DNA from: Rhodocyclaceae bacterium
Lineage (GTDB): Bacteria > Pseudomonadota > Gammaproteobacteria > Burkholderiales > Rhodocyclaceae
Length of the DNA stretch: 64,000 nt
Direction of reading: 5' to 3'
Assembly: GCA_030681195.1 (NCBI GenBank)
Contig: JAUXXJ010000045.1
Location: forward strand, 248,001 to 312,000
Shown here: positions 29,828 to 37,881 of the stretch, piece after piece
Layout of the letters: each line of letters starts with the position of its first letter
Position numbering within the stretch: the first letter of the stretch is position 1
Position numbers and translations under genes: made by a program
Notes under the pieces: generated by a model
Database searches by the model: none
Told to the model about the DNA's origin: nothing
The model's input: only the letters and a program-made list of their open reading frames with translations

Positions 29828-30141
29828 CGGGCCGTCGCTTTTCGCCGCCGATCGTGCGCGACATGCTTGAGGCACAGCAGCGCGAGCGCCAGCAGATCAC
29901 GCGCGAACTGGCCAAGATCAAGGGGCTGATGCCGCTGTTGATGAAGCGGCGCAATGGCGGCCGCTGGACAGTCGATGAGCGGCATGAACTGATCGGGCAA
30001 CTGCATGCCATGGCCTATCTGTCGCCCTACCTGTTTGTCTTGGCACTGCCCGGTTCGGTGCTGTTTTTGCCGGCACTGGCCTGGTGGCTCGACCGCCGGC
30101 GCCAGAACCGGGAAACCGCCGGTAGCCGCAAGGCAGCGTGA
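29824..30141 (+). CDS. Small membrane protein, fourth gene of the yqj-like set
   Basis: A 105-residue protein whose ATG overlaps the previous stop. It has a basic helical N-terminus (EAQQRERQQITRELAKIKG) and one or two membrane segments (about residues 66-92, LFVLALPGSVLFLPALAWWL split). The LSPYLFVLALPGSVLFLP stretch recalls the LETM1 family, but this is too weak to name it. It is probably co-translated with the three genes before it. Confidence 0.6.
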   Translation: MTGRRFSPPIVRDMLEAQQRERQQITRELAKIKGLMPLLMKRRNGGRWTVDERHELIGQLHAMAYLSPYLFVLALPGSVLFLPALAWWLDRRRQNRETAGSRKAA

Positions 30142-30170
30142 ATTACTTGAATTATCAGCAGACCCCAGTA

Positions 30171-30190
30171 ATATTAGCGCCTGCTAATAT
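30171..30190. promoter_or_regulatory. AT-rich palindrome before the radical SAM gene
   Basis: Arms ATATTAGC and GCTAATAT flank a 4-base spacer (GCCT), 25 bases before the next start codon. It stands out in GC-rich DNA and is well placed for an operator or a leader hairpin. Confidence 0.45.
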
Positions 30191-30214
30191 CATCTACGGG
30201 TAGAGGTTCGCCAC

Positions 30215-31819
30215 ATGTCACGGCAGGTTCGTTGTGTTCTTTATGTCCGTCTGCCGGTCTGGAAGATCTGGCCGGGCGGGATGGTTTATGTGGCCGACTA
30301 CATCCACAAACAGCGGCCGGATGTGCGGCAGGAAATTCTTGACCTTGCGGTGATTCCGTCAGGGCAAAGAAAGTCAGCGCTGGCGGGACGGCTGGCGGCA
30401 CTGAAACCCGATGTCGTTGCCTTCTCCTGGCGCAACATGCAGACCTTCGGGCCACACCCCGAGAACGACGCGCTCGACGTGGTGATGAACTTCGACCACT
30501 CACCGAATCTTTTGCGGCGTCTGCAATCGGCCTGGCAGGCCATCGGCATCATCGCCAACTATGCCCGGCAGCGCATCTGCAACTTTGGCTATCTGCGCCT
30601 CGTGCGCAAATTGATGCCGACCACCCGTCTGGTGGTCGGTGGCACGGCGGTGTCGATCTTCGGCAAGTATGTCGCGGCAAAATGTCCCCCCGATACCGTG
30701 GTCGTGGTTGGCGAAGGGGAGGACGCGATGCTGTCGATCGTCGATGGCTTCTCCGCACCGGCCGGCCACCACTACTACAAGGATGCCAGCGGCACCGTGC
30801 ATCACCGACCGGCCGAAGAAAGTTTTGACCTCAGCCAGCTCACGGCCGTCGATTTTCCCTACATCGCCTCGATCTTCCCTGCGTTTGACGAATATGCGGG
30901 CGGCAAAGAGGCCATCGGCGTGCATACCAAGCGCGGCTGTCCCTTCCAGTGCCATTTCTGCCTTTACAACAAGATCGAGGGTGCGCTGCAGCGTTACCGC
31001 GATCCGGTCGAGGTAGCGAAGGAAATCGAAATGCTGAACCGCGACTATGGCGTTAGGCACATCTGGTTTACCGATGCACAGTTTTGTTCCACCCGCCGCA
31101 GCATGGCGCACGTCGAAGCCATTCTCGACGAAATGCTGGCGCGTCAGGTCAAGGTGCGCTGGACCGGCTATCTGCGCCTGAACTTCCTCACGGCGGCTGT
31201 CGCCCGCAAGATGATCGCCAGCGGTCTGGAGAGCATCGACCTCTCCTTCACCGGCTCGCAGGACATGATCGACAGCCTGACGCTGGGCTACGAACTCGAT
31301 CAGCAGATGGAAGCCTTCAAGCTGTTTGCCGACGCTGGCATGACCGACCAGCAGGTCAAGCTCTACCTGCCGCTCAACGCACCGGGCGAATCGCCCGAAA
31401 CCCTGCGCGCGACCTTTGCCCGCATTGACGAACTGTATGCGCTCTTCGGTCGCGACAAGGTGCTGCCTTTCATCTTCTTCGTCGGCGTGCAGCCGAACAC
31501 GCCAATCGAGAAAAAACTCATTGCGGACGGTTATCTGCCGCAGCATTACGATCCGCTGACGCTGAATCCTTTCATCATCAAGAAACTGTTGTACAACCCG
31601 GGCCCTCTGGGCCGCCTGATCGGCCGCGCTTATCTGCAGGCCCTGTCCTACTCAAGCAAGCTGGACGATACCAGCGGCGAATATGTTGGTCGGGCGACGC
31701 TGGAAATCCTCGCGCGCGAACTGGAACATTTCACGCCAGCGACAGGCACAGATACTTCAACTCGAGATATTCCTCAATCCCGTACTTCGAGCCTTCCCGC
31801 CCGATCCCCGATTGCTTGA
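30215..31819 (+). CDS. Radical SAM protein with B12-binding-like N-terminus
   Basis: A 534-residue protein. The N-terminal 200 residues resemble a cobalamin-binding fold of the kind found before radical SAM domains (VVAFSWRNMQT, then RLVVGGTAVSIFG, VVVVGEGEDAML). The radical SAM cluster motif CPFQCHFC is near residue 242, followed by HIWFTDAQFCSTRRS. The reaction is unknown; such proteins include methyltransferases and ring-forming enzymes. A motif copy encodes RKSALAGRL near residue 52. The last 89 bases overlap the convergent gabD, so the final 29 residues may not be conserved. Confidence 0.8.
   Translation: MSRQVRCVLYVRLPVWKIWPGGMVYVADYIHKQRPDVRQEILDLAVIPSGQRKSALAGRLAALKPDVVAFSWRNMQTFGPHPENDALDVVMNFDHSPNLLRRLQSAWQAIGIIANYARQRICNFGYLRLVRKLMPTTRLVVGGTAVSIFGKYVAAKCPPDTVVVVGEGEDAMLSIVDGFSAPAGHHYYKDASGTVHHRPAEESFDLSQLTAVDFPYIASIFPAFDEYAGGKEAIGVHTKRGCPFQCHFCLYNKIEGALQRYRDPVEVAKEIEMLNRDYGVRHIWFTDAQFCSTRRSMAHVEAILDEMLARQVKVRWTGYLRLNFLTAAVARKMIASGLESIDLSFTGSQDMIDSLTLGYELDQQMEAFKLFADAGMTDQQVKLYLPLNAPGESPETLRATFARIDELYALFGRDKVLPFIFFVGVQPNTPIEKKLIADGYLPQHYDPLTLNPFIIKKLLYNPGPLGRLIGRAYLQALSYSSKLDDTSGEYVGRATLEILARELEHFTPATGTDTSTRDIPQSRTSSLPARSPIA
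30368..30392 (+). repeat. Dispersed 25-bp motif, copy in the radical SAM gene
   Basis: AGAAAGTCAGCG then CTGGCGGGACGGC, two bases from consensus. It encodes KSALAGR. Confidence 0.88.
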
Positions 31820-33191
31820 CGCCGCCAAAGGGCGCTACCTCGTTGGCGATCAGCCCGACATTGACGCCCACCATGCCGTATTCCAACGCCTCGGCGACCC
31901 GCCAGACACGCGCCAGATCGCGCGCATAGAAGTAGCTCGCCAGACCATATTCGGTGGCGTTGGCCAGGGCAATTGCTTCGGCTTCATCGTGAAACTTGAA
32001 CAGCGGCGCCACCGGCCCGAAGGTTTCCTCGCGCGCGCAGCGCATGGCGGGCGTCACATCCGCCAGCACAGTCGGTTCAAAGAAAGTCCCGCCAAGCGCG
32101 TGCCGCTTGCCGCCCGTCAGGATGCGGGCGCCTTGCGCCACGGCATCAGCGACGTGGGCCTCGACCTTGTCCAATGCCTGCGCGTCAATCAGCGGGCCCT
32201 GGTTGACCCCTGCCGTCGTGCCAGCGCCGACTTTTAGTTTCGCCACCTCGGCGGCGAGCTTTTGCGCAAATTCCTCGTAAATGCCGGCCTGCACCAGCAG
32301 CCGGTTGGCACACACGCAGGTCTGGCCGGCGTTGCGGTACTTGGACGCCATCGCACCCGCGACGGCGGCATCGACATCCGCGTCGTCGAAGACGATGAAG
32401 GGCGCATTGCCGCCGAGTTCCAGCGAAATCTTTTTCAGTGTCGGCGCGCACTGCGCCATCAGCAATCGACCCACTTCGGTCGAGCCGGTGAAAGAGAGCT
32501 TACGCACGACTGGGTTGCTGGTCAGTTCCGCGCCGATCAGCGGCGCATGGGCCGCCGAACTTGTGATGACATTGAAGACGCCGGGCGGGAAACCGGCGCG
32601 CTCGGCCAGTGCTGCCAATGCCAGTGCGGTCAGCGGCGTCTGCTCCGCGGGCTTGACCACCACCGGGCAGCCGGCCGCCAGCGCCGGCGCCACCTTGCGG
32701 GTAATCATCGCAGCGGGGAAATTCCAGGGCGTAATCGCGGCGCAAACGCCGATCGGTTGCTTTAGGACAAGCAACCGTTGATTGGCAATGGTCTGTGGAA
32801 TCACGTCGCCGTAGGTGCGCTTGGCTTCCTCGGCAAACCACTCAACGAAACTGGCCGCATAGAGTGCTTCGCCACGTGCTTCGGCGAGCGGCTTGCCCTG
32901 CTCGCTGGTCATCAGCAGGGCCAGGTCGTCGGCATGTGCGACGATCAGATCGAACCACTGGCGCAGAATGCTGCCGCGCTGCTTGGCGGTGAGGGCGCGC
33001 CAGGCCGGCCAGGCGGCATTGGCCGCAGCGATGGCGCGGCGTGTTTCCGCAGCCGCCATGTCGGGTACGCTGGCCAGCGCCTCACCCGTGGCCGGGTTGG
33101 TGATGGTCACCGTCGCGCCGTTGTCGGCAACGCACCACTGGCCGTCGATCAAGGCGCGGTCACACAACAATTCGGGATGTTGCAATTGCAT
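31731..33191 (-). CDS. gabD: NAD(P)-dependent succinate-semialdehyde dehydrogenase
   Basis: An aldehyde dehydrogenase of 486 residues that most resembles GabD (succinate semialdehyde to succinate). Motifs: TPWNFPAAMITRKVAPALAA near residue 152, FTGSTEVGRLL near 229, ELGGNAPFIVFDDAD with catalytic Glu near 254, and QTCVCANR with catalytic Cys near 287. No GABA transaminase gene is near, so it may use semialdehyde from another source. A motif copy (32212-32235) encodes LKVGAGTTAG. It overlaps the radical SAM gene tail to tail by 89 bases. Confidence 0.9.
   Translation of the reverse strand: MQLQHPELLCDRALIDGQWCVADNGATVTITNPATGEALASVPDMAAAETRRAIAAANAAWPAWRALTAKQRGSILRQWFDLIVAHADDLALLMTSEQGKPLAEARGEALYAASFVEWFAEEAKRTYGDVIPQTIANQRLLVLKQPIGVCAAITPWNFPAAMITRKVAPALAAGCPVVVKPAEQTPLTALALAALAERAGFPPGVFNVITSSAAHAPLIGAELTSNPVVRKLSFTGSTEVGRLLMAQCAPTLKKISLELGGNAPFIVFDDADVDAAVAGAMASKYRNAGQTCVCANRLLVQAGIYEEFAQKLAAEVAKLKVGAGTTAGVNQGPLIDAQALDKVEAHVADAVAQGARILTGGKRHALGGTFFEPTVLADVTPAMRCAREETFGPVAPLFKFHDEAEAIALANATEYGLASYFYARDLARVWRVAEALEYGMVGVNVGLIANEVAPFGGVKQSGIGREGSKYGIEEYLELKYLCLSLA
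32212..32235 (-). repeat. Dispersed 25-bp motif, copy in gabD
   Basis: GCCGTCGTGCC then AGCGCCGACTTTT, two bases from consensus. It encodes KVGAGTTA in a loop where relatives have KVG-G with a similar length. Confidence 0.88.
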
Positions 33192-33249
33192 GGTATTTGC
33201 TCCGTTTTTTGGCTGGCTGGCGGCGAGTCTAGCGAATTAGTATGGTCAC

Positions 33250-33729
33250 ATGCGCCTCTTAACCCTGATCGTACTGGCACTGCTGGCTGGCTGCGGGCAT
33301 TTCGGCAGTTCACCCACGCTGTCGTCCGCGCCATCGCGTGCACAGGTCGATCCACGTGCGCATGAAGTAGTGATCTACGCGCTTGGCCTGATCGATACCG
33401 GTTACCGTTTTGGCGGCAAGAATCCCGAGGCCGGGCTGGATTGCAGCGGCATGGTCAGCCACGTGTTCGAACAGGCTGCCGGCCTGCGCCTGCAGGGTTC
33501 GGCCGCCGACATCGCCGCCCGTGGACGGTCGGTCGATCCGGCCAGCCTGCGAGCGGGCGATCTGGTGTTCTTCAACACGCGCAACCGGCCGCGCTCACAC
33601 GTCGGTATCTATATTGGCGATGGCCGCTTCATTCACGCGCCAAACAGCAACGGCAAGGTGCGTACCGAAAAGCTCTCGCAGGGTTGGTTTGCGACGCGCT
33701 TCGAGGAGGCACGGACCTACTTCGACTGA
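33250..33729 (+). CDS. NlpC/P60-family lipoprotein peptidase
   Basis: A 159-residue lipoprotein (MRLLTLIVLALLAGCG, Cys at residue 15) with an NlpC/P60 cysteine peptidase domain that cuts peptide cross-links or stems in the wall. Catalytic Cys is in LDCSGMVSHVF (near residue 65), His in RSHVGIYIG (near 117), and a third polar residue His in FIHAPN (near 129). It is divergent from gabD and overlaps the next gene tail to tail by 13 bases. The length is typical of Spr-like enzymes. Confidence 0.9.
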   Translation: MRLLTLIVLALLAGCGHFGSSPTLSSAPSRAQVDPRAHEVVIYALGLIDTGYRFGGKNPEAGLDCSGMVSHVFEQAAGLRLQGSAADIAARGRSVDPASLRAGDLVFFNTRNRPRSHVGIYIGDGRFIHAPNSNGKVRTEKLSQGWFATRFEEARTYFD

Positions 33730-34145
33730 AACTGATCGCGTCGCAGCATGGCTTTTCGTGCCACTCGATAGGCCATACCGCAGGGTAGGCAGAAGGATTT
33801 TGGGCAGGTCAGGTCCACATTGCGCCAGATGGCGATGAGCCAGAACAGCATCCCCAGGGCCGCCCCCGCAATGACGAATACCAGCAGCAGGAACTGGATA
33901 CCGAACGGTCCATTGGTGAATGGCAGGGTACAGATCATGCCGCCGATCATTCCCAGAAAACAGGTTTGCCAGATTTTCCACCAGCCACGCTTGCAGCAGA
34001 GAAAAAGCAACGGGTAGCCGACGACCAATACCCCGACGAAAACGAATAGCGCGGCCCGCTGAGGATTGCGCCCAAGCCCCAGTTCGAACACCATGGCCGC
34101 AAATGCCGCCGCCACAACCAGCAGCGCAAGGCTGACACGTTGCAT
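33717..34145 (-). CDS. Hypothetical four-helix membrane protein
   Basis: I do not recognise this 142-residue protein. It has about four hydrophobic segments (roughly residues 5-22, 29-50, 58-78 and 85-107) and a Cys-rich, basic C-terminus (LTCPKSFCLPCGMAYRVARK) that could bind metal. Its end overlaps the NlpC/P60 gene by 13 bases. Confidence 0.55.
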   Translation of the reverse strand: MQRVSLALLVVAAAFAAMVFELGLGRNPQRAALFVFVGVLVVGYPLLFLCCKRGWWKIWQTCFLGMIGGMICTLPFTNGPFGIQFLLLVFVIAGAALGMLFWLIAIWRNVDLTCPKSFCLPCGMAYRVARKAMLRRDQFQSK

Positions 34146-34418
34146 GTAGAAATCCTCCGCGCGGCCTGTTGTTGTGCCTCACTGGGCAGGGGCCGCTGCG
34201 GGGGGATTGTGACAAGCTTCTGCGCCGGGAGCAATAGGCGGAATTGCTACAGGATTGCGATACCGTTGGACCTCGCTACTGCACTGATCAAGTGCCCCCC
34301 TGGTGTCAGCGTAAAAGTTGAGGAAATAGATAGCGGAGCAAGCTGGATTGGTAGTTACAAAGGCATTGAGCGGGGAGCATAGCCGAGCGTGGCACAGAAG
34401 GCGTAAAGTGGACAGCAA
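34146..34418. other. No gene seen
   Basis: This stretch has lower GC than its surroundings and only short open frames without a convincing ribosome site. It leads into the transposase remnant. Confidence 0.4.
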
Positions 34419-34590
34419 CGCTAATGGCTGAAACGACACCAGGCCGTAGAACCTGCCATTAGCCATCTCAAGAGCGACAACCGGCTGGATCGATGCTGGC
34501 TGAAAGGACAGCTGGGTGACCCGCAAGGGGGCGATTCGCGCCGGGGCGGGCGACATCGGCATCGTGCGGGGCAGCATGGGGTCTCGCAGC
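34419..34590 (+). pseudogene. 3' remnant of an IS5-family transposase
   Basis: Translation from 34419 gives WLKRHQAVEPAISHLKSDN followed by [13 protein letters not shown], which matches the C-terminal end of IS5-family (DDE) transposases (pattern RRxAVEPxIGHLKxDxRMDRCWLKG). A stop codon lies just upstream. After LGD the frame shifts; the next frame gives [14 protein letters not shown], resembling the family ending AAGYNIRWLLR. It is a dead fragment. No terminal repeats were found. Confidence 0.7.
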
Positions 34591-34654
34591 TAGATTTCCC
34601 GGCTATCGTATGTGTTATGTTTCGACCCTTATTAACTATCGCCTACTGCAAGCT

Positions 34655-34858
34655 GTGAGCGTAACTCGCATCGTTATCTGCCCGACCTGCGGGCATGAAG
34701 TCGCCTGGGGACAGCAAAGTCCTTTCCGGCCTTTTTGTTCCGAGCGTTGCCGCAAAATTGATCTCGGTGCTTGGGCCAGCGACAGCTACCGCGTGCCCGT
34801 GGCCGCTCCCGGCGACGACTTCGATCTGCCCGACATTACGCCCACGCGCCCCGAATAG
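34655..34858 (+). CDS. yacG: DNA gyrase inhibitor YacG (zinc-binding)
   Basis: A small zinc protein that binds gyrase. The four Cys of the zinc site are in CPTCG and FCSERC. The region [20 protein letters not shown] is the family signature. The likely start is GTG at 34655 (67 residues); no strong ribosome site is seen, so the exact start is uncertain. It overlaps the next, convergent gene by 23 bases. Confidence 0.9.
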   Translation: MSVTRIVICPTCGHEVAWGQQSPFRPFCSERCRKIDLGAWASDSYRVPVAAPGDDFDLPDITPTRPE

Positions 34859-35768
34859 CGGCAATGCCGTGCGCACCCGCTGCGCAGGCGGATGCGATAT
34901 CGGTCTGGCCCAGCCCACCGATGGCATAGACCGGCAGCGGCAGGCCGCCCACTTGTTCACCGAAAGCGGGCCAGCCCATGCCGGGCTGCCCCGGATGACT
35001 GGCGGTTTGATTGACCGGCCCGAGCACGGCAAAGTCGCAGCCGATGCGGGCGGCGTGTTCCAGTTCATGGCGATCATGGCAGGAAGCGGCCACCAGCGGG
35101 AAGGGCGGGCGCCGCTCCAGCGCCAGCAACTGCTGTGCCGGCAGGTGCAGGCCATCGGCGCCACAGGCGCGCGCCAGTTGCGCATCGCCATTGATGAGCA
35201 CCTGGGCGCCGTGTTGCTGACAGCGTGGCACGGCCGCAGAGACGAAGGATTCGCGCTGCCCTTCCGGCAAAGCGCCTTCGCGCAACTGCACCAGCTTCAG
35301 GCCGCCGGCCAGCGCCCGATCGAGCGCAGCCAGTTGCGCGGTCATGCCGATCTGCCAGGCGTGGCTGATGCCATACACGGGCGGCAACTGCAGGGCGGCG
35401 AGTACCGGCGCATTAGCCGGCAGCATGGGCGATACGCTCAATGCATCAGCTCCTTGCCACGCCAGTGCGGCATGCACATGGTCGCGCAGTTCGCCGCGCC
35501 ACTGCGTCACCCTGAAAAAGTGCAGGCGCACATGGGCATGCTCATAGACATGCTCGCGGACGATCCACGGGCTGGCTTCGATTACTTCGATTTCCAGTTC
35601 CTCGTGAAGCTCGCGCACTAGGGCATCACGCGGCGTTTCGCCCGGCTCAACCTTGCCACCGGGAAATTCCCAGTAGCCGGGATAGAAGGTATCGGCGGCC
35701 CGCTGGCCGAGGAGAAAACTGCCATCTGGCCGAAGGATGACGGCAGCGGCGACTTGAGTAATCTTCAC
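34836..35768 (-). CDS. Nudix hydrolase fused to thiamine phosphate synthase-like domain
   Basis: A 310-residue fusion. Residues 1-130 are a MutT-type Nudix domain with the box [20 protein letters not shown] (starting near 37), which removes oxidised nucleotides such as 8-oxo-dGTP. Residues 135-310 are a ThiE-like TIM barrel ([51 protein letters not shown]). This fusion is known in proteobacteria. Several ThiE substrate residues look changed, so thiamine synthesis is not assured. GTG start overlaps the ATPase stop by 4 bases. Confidence 0.88.
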   Translation of the reverse strand: MKITQVAAAVILRPDGSFLLGQRAADTFYPGYWEFPGGKVEPGETPRDALVRELHEELEIEVIEASPWIVREHVYEHAHVRLHFFRVTQWRGELRDHVHAALAWQGADALSVSPMLPANAPVLAALQLPPVYGISHAWQIGMTAQLAALDRALAGGLKLVQLREGALPEGQRESFVSAAVPRCQQHGAQVLINGDAQLARACGADGLHLPAQQLLALERRPPFPLVAASCHDRHELEHAARIGCDFAVLGPVNQTASHPGQPGMGWPAFGEQVGGLPLPVYAIGGLGQTDIASACAAGAHGIAAIRGAWA

Positions 35769-36610
35769 TTTTGCCGGCCCGCAAAGTCGCGGGCGAACTG
35801 CCAGGCAACGCGCCCGCTTCGCGAACCGCGCTGCAAGGCCCACTGTAATGCCTCTTGCCGTGCCACCAACGCCGACTTTTCGTCCACACCCAACTGATGC
35901 AACCAATGCACGCAGATGTCGAGGTAGTCCTCCTGGCTGAATGGGTAGAAGGACAGCCACAGGCCGAAGCGTTCCGAAAGCGAAATTTTCTCCTCGGTGG
36001 TTTCGCCCGGATGGATCTCGCCGTCGTCGCCATGCACGGTCTCGCGGTTTTCGGCAAAGCGCTCCGGCATCAGATGGCGGCGATTCGAGGTAGCGTAGAT
36101 CAGCAGGTTTTCCGGCGTCCCGGCGATCGAACCGTCGAGCGCACTTTTGAGCGCCTTGTAGCCCGGCTCGGAGGCTTCGAAGGAGAGGTCGTCGCAGAAG
36201 ACGATGAAGCGTTCCGGCCGGTCGGCGATGAGATCGATGATCTCCGGCAGGTTGATGAGGTCGTTGCGGTCCACCTCGATCAGGCGCAGACCGCGCTTCG
36301 CAAATTTGGCCAGCACGCCCTTGACCAGCGAGGATTTGCCGGTGCCGCGCGCACCGGTCAGCAACACATTGTTGGCCGGCTTGCCGCTGACGAACTGGCG
36401 TGTGTTGCGTTCGATGGCGAGCTTTTGCGCATCGACGCCTTGCAGATCGTCGAGACGGATCTGGTGCGGGTGGCGTACCGCCTCCAATCGACCGCGCCAG
36501 CGGAAGGCAATGGCGTTCCAGTCGGGCGCGGGCGGCGGTGCCGGCAACAGCAATTCCGCACGCGTCAGCAGCGATTCGAAACGCGCGAGCAATGATTCCA
36601 GTCCTTGCAT
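35765..36610 (-). CDS. DUF815-family AAA ATPase
   Basis: A 281-residue ATPase of unknown target. Walker A is GARGTGKSS (near residue 85), Walker B-like is FIVFCDDLSFE (near 135), and a sensor stretch is LIYATSNRRHLMPERF (near 168), the signature of DUF815. It is translated with the Nudix-ThiE gene and is divergent from mltA. A motif copy (35857-35880) encodes DEKSALVARQ near the C-terminus. Confidence 0.9.
   Translation of the reverse strand: MQGLESLLARFESLLTRAELLLPAPPPAPDWNAIAFRWRGRLEAVRHPHQIRLDDLQGVDAQKLAIERNTRQFVSGKPANNVLLTGARGTGKSSLVKGVLAKFAKRGLRLIEVDRNDLINLPEIIDLIADRPERFIVFCDDLSFEASEPGYKALKSALDGSIAGTPENLLIYATSNRRHLMPERFAENRETVHGDDGEIHPGETTEEKISLSERFGLWLSFYPFSQEDYLDICVHWLHQLGVDEKSALVARQEALQWALQRGSRSGRVAWQFARDFAGRQK
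35857..35880 (-). repeat. Dispersed 25-bp motif, copy in the DUF815 ATPase gene
   Basis: GCCGTGCCACC then AACGCCGACTTTT, about three to four bases from consensus. It encodes EKSALVAR. Confidence 0.82.
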
Positions 36611-36627
36611 CGGGTAAGCTCCGGGCC

Positions 36628-37809
36628 ATGATGAAACGCAATTTAACACTCCCCACGTTTTTGTTCGCGCTGCTGCTCGGCGGTTGTGCGGCCGTCCTGC
36701 CAATCCCGACTTCCCAGCCGGTCTGCCCACCCTGCGCCCCCAGTGTCGAACCGGAAAAACCCAAACCGACCGCCAAGCCCCTGCAAGCGGCCGAGTGGGC
36801 CGACCTGCCCGGCTGGGAAAGCGACGACCATGCCGTTGTCCTCGATCTGTTCCGCCAGCAATGCACCAGTCTCGCCAAACGCCCGCTGTGGCTCGCTACC
36901 TGCGAGGCGGCACAAAAAGTCGGCGTTGGCGGGACGGCACGCGCCTGGTTTGAAGCACAGTTTCGCCCCTGGGTGCTGGTCAATCCGGACGATAAGCGCG
37001 AGGGCATGGTGACCGGCTATTACGAACCTATCGTGCGTGGTAGTCGCAACCAGAAGCCGCCTTACGCCGTGCCGGTGTTTGGTCCCCCGGAAGATATGAT
37101 TGTTGTCGACCTCGGGGAGCTTTACCCGGAACTCAAGCACATGCGCTTGCGCGGCAAACTGGATGGGCGCAAGCTCGTGCCTTATTTCAGCCGCGCCGAA
37201 TGGTCAACGGAAGAACTGCGGCGCAGCCAACAGGCATTGCTCTGGCTGGACGATCCGATTGACTTCTTCTTTCTGCAGATTCAGGGGTCGGGACAGGTCG
37301 CACTCGACGATGGCAGCCGGGTACGCATCGGTTATGCCGACCAGAACGGCCACCCCTACCGTTCGATCGGCAGGTGGCTGATTGACCAGGGAGAGTTGAA
37401 ATCCCACGAAGCGTCGATGCAGGGTATCAAGGCCTGGGCGGCGGCCAATCCGCGCCGCTTGCAGGAACTGCTCAACACTAATCCAAGCCTGGTGTTCTTC
37501 CGTGAGTTGCCCGTCACGGGCAACGGCCCCCCCGGCGCCTTGGGCATCCCGCTGACACCGGAACGTTCGATTGCCGTCGATCCACGCCACACGCCGTTGG
37601 GCGCCCCGGTCTGGCTCGCTACAACCCGACCAAATAGCGATGAATCCTTGCAGCGTCTGATGCTGGCGCAGGACACGGGCGGCGCGATTCGTGGCCCGGT
37701 GCGTGCCGATTTTTATTGGGGTAGCGGCGCTGCTCCGGGTGCCCAGGCCGGCAAGATGAAACAAAGCGGCCAAATGTGGGTGTTGTTGCCGCGCTGGCAT
37801 ACACCCTGA
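36628..37809 (+). CDS. mltA: Membrane-bound lytic murein transglycosylase A
   Basis: MltA cleaves glycan strands to 1,6-anhydro ends from the outer membrane. It is a 393-residue lipoprotein (FALLLGGCA, Cys near residue 20) with the MltA domain (GMVTGYYEPIVRGS near 128, FFFLQIQGSGQVAL near 212) and a C-terminal 3D domain with LMLAQDTGGAIRGPVRADFYWG, which holds the catalytic Asp. Two motif copies occur: a clear one (KVGVGGTARAW near residue 96) and a degenerate one in the linker after the lipobox. Confidence 0.95.
   Translation: MMKRNLTLPTFLFALLLGGCAAVLPIPTSQPVCPPCAPSVEPEKPKPTAKPLQAAEWADLPGWESDDHAVVLDLFRQQCTSLAKRPLWLATCEAAQKVGVGGTARAWFEAQFRPWVLVNPDDKREGMVTGYYEPIVRGSRNQKPPYAVPVFGPPEDMIVVDLGELYPELKHMRLRGKLDGRKLVPYFSRAEWSTEELRRSQQALLWLDDPIDFFFLQIQGSGQVALDDGSRVRIGYADQNGHPYRSIGRWLIDQGELKSHEASMQGIKAWAAANPRRLQELLNTNPSLVFFRELPVTGNGPPGALGIPLTPERSIAVDPRHTPLGAPVWLATTRPNSDESLQRLMLAQDTGGAIRGPVRADFYWGSGAAPGAQAGKMKQSGQMWVLLPRWHTP
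36691..36712 (-). repeat. Possible degenerate motif copy at the start of mltA
   Basis: GCCGTCCTGCC then AATCCCGACTT matches 18 of 22 core positions. It codes for AVLPIPT just after the lipobox. It may be a decaying copy or chance. Confidence 0.35.
36914..36938 (+). repeat. Dispersed 25-bp motif, copy in mltA
   Basis: AAAAAGTCGGCG then TTGGCGGGACGGC, one base from consensus. It encodes QKVGVGGTA, in a helix-loop where relatives have no obvious gap. Confidence 0.92.
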
Positions 37810-37881
37810 TTTTTGGCGCATAACCCCCCTTTATTGGCATGGTTTTGTTAGGATGCGCCGCTTCGGGAAAGGGGATAGACG

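Noticed and set aside
34179..34577. Minus-strand open frame of 132 codons
   Set aside because: It runs against the IS5-family remnant and has no recognisable domain or ribosome site.
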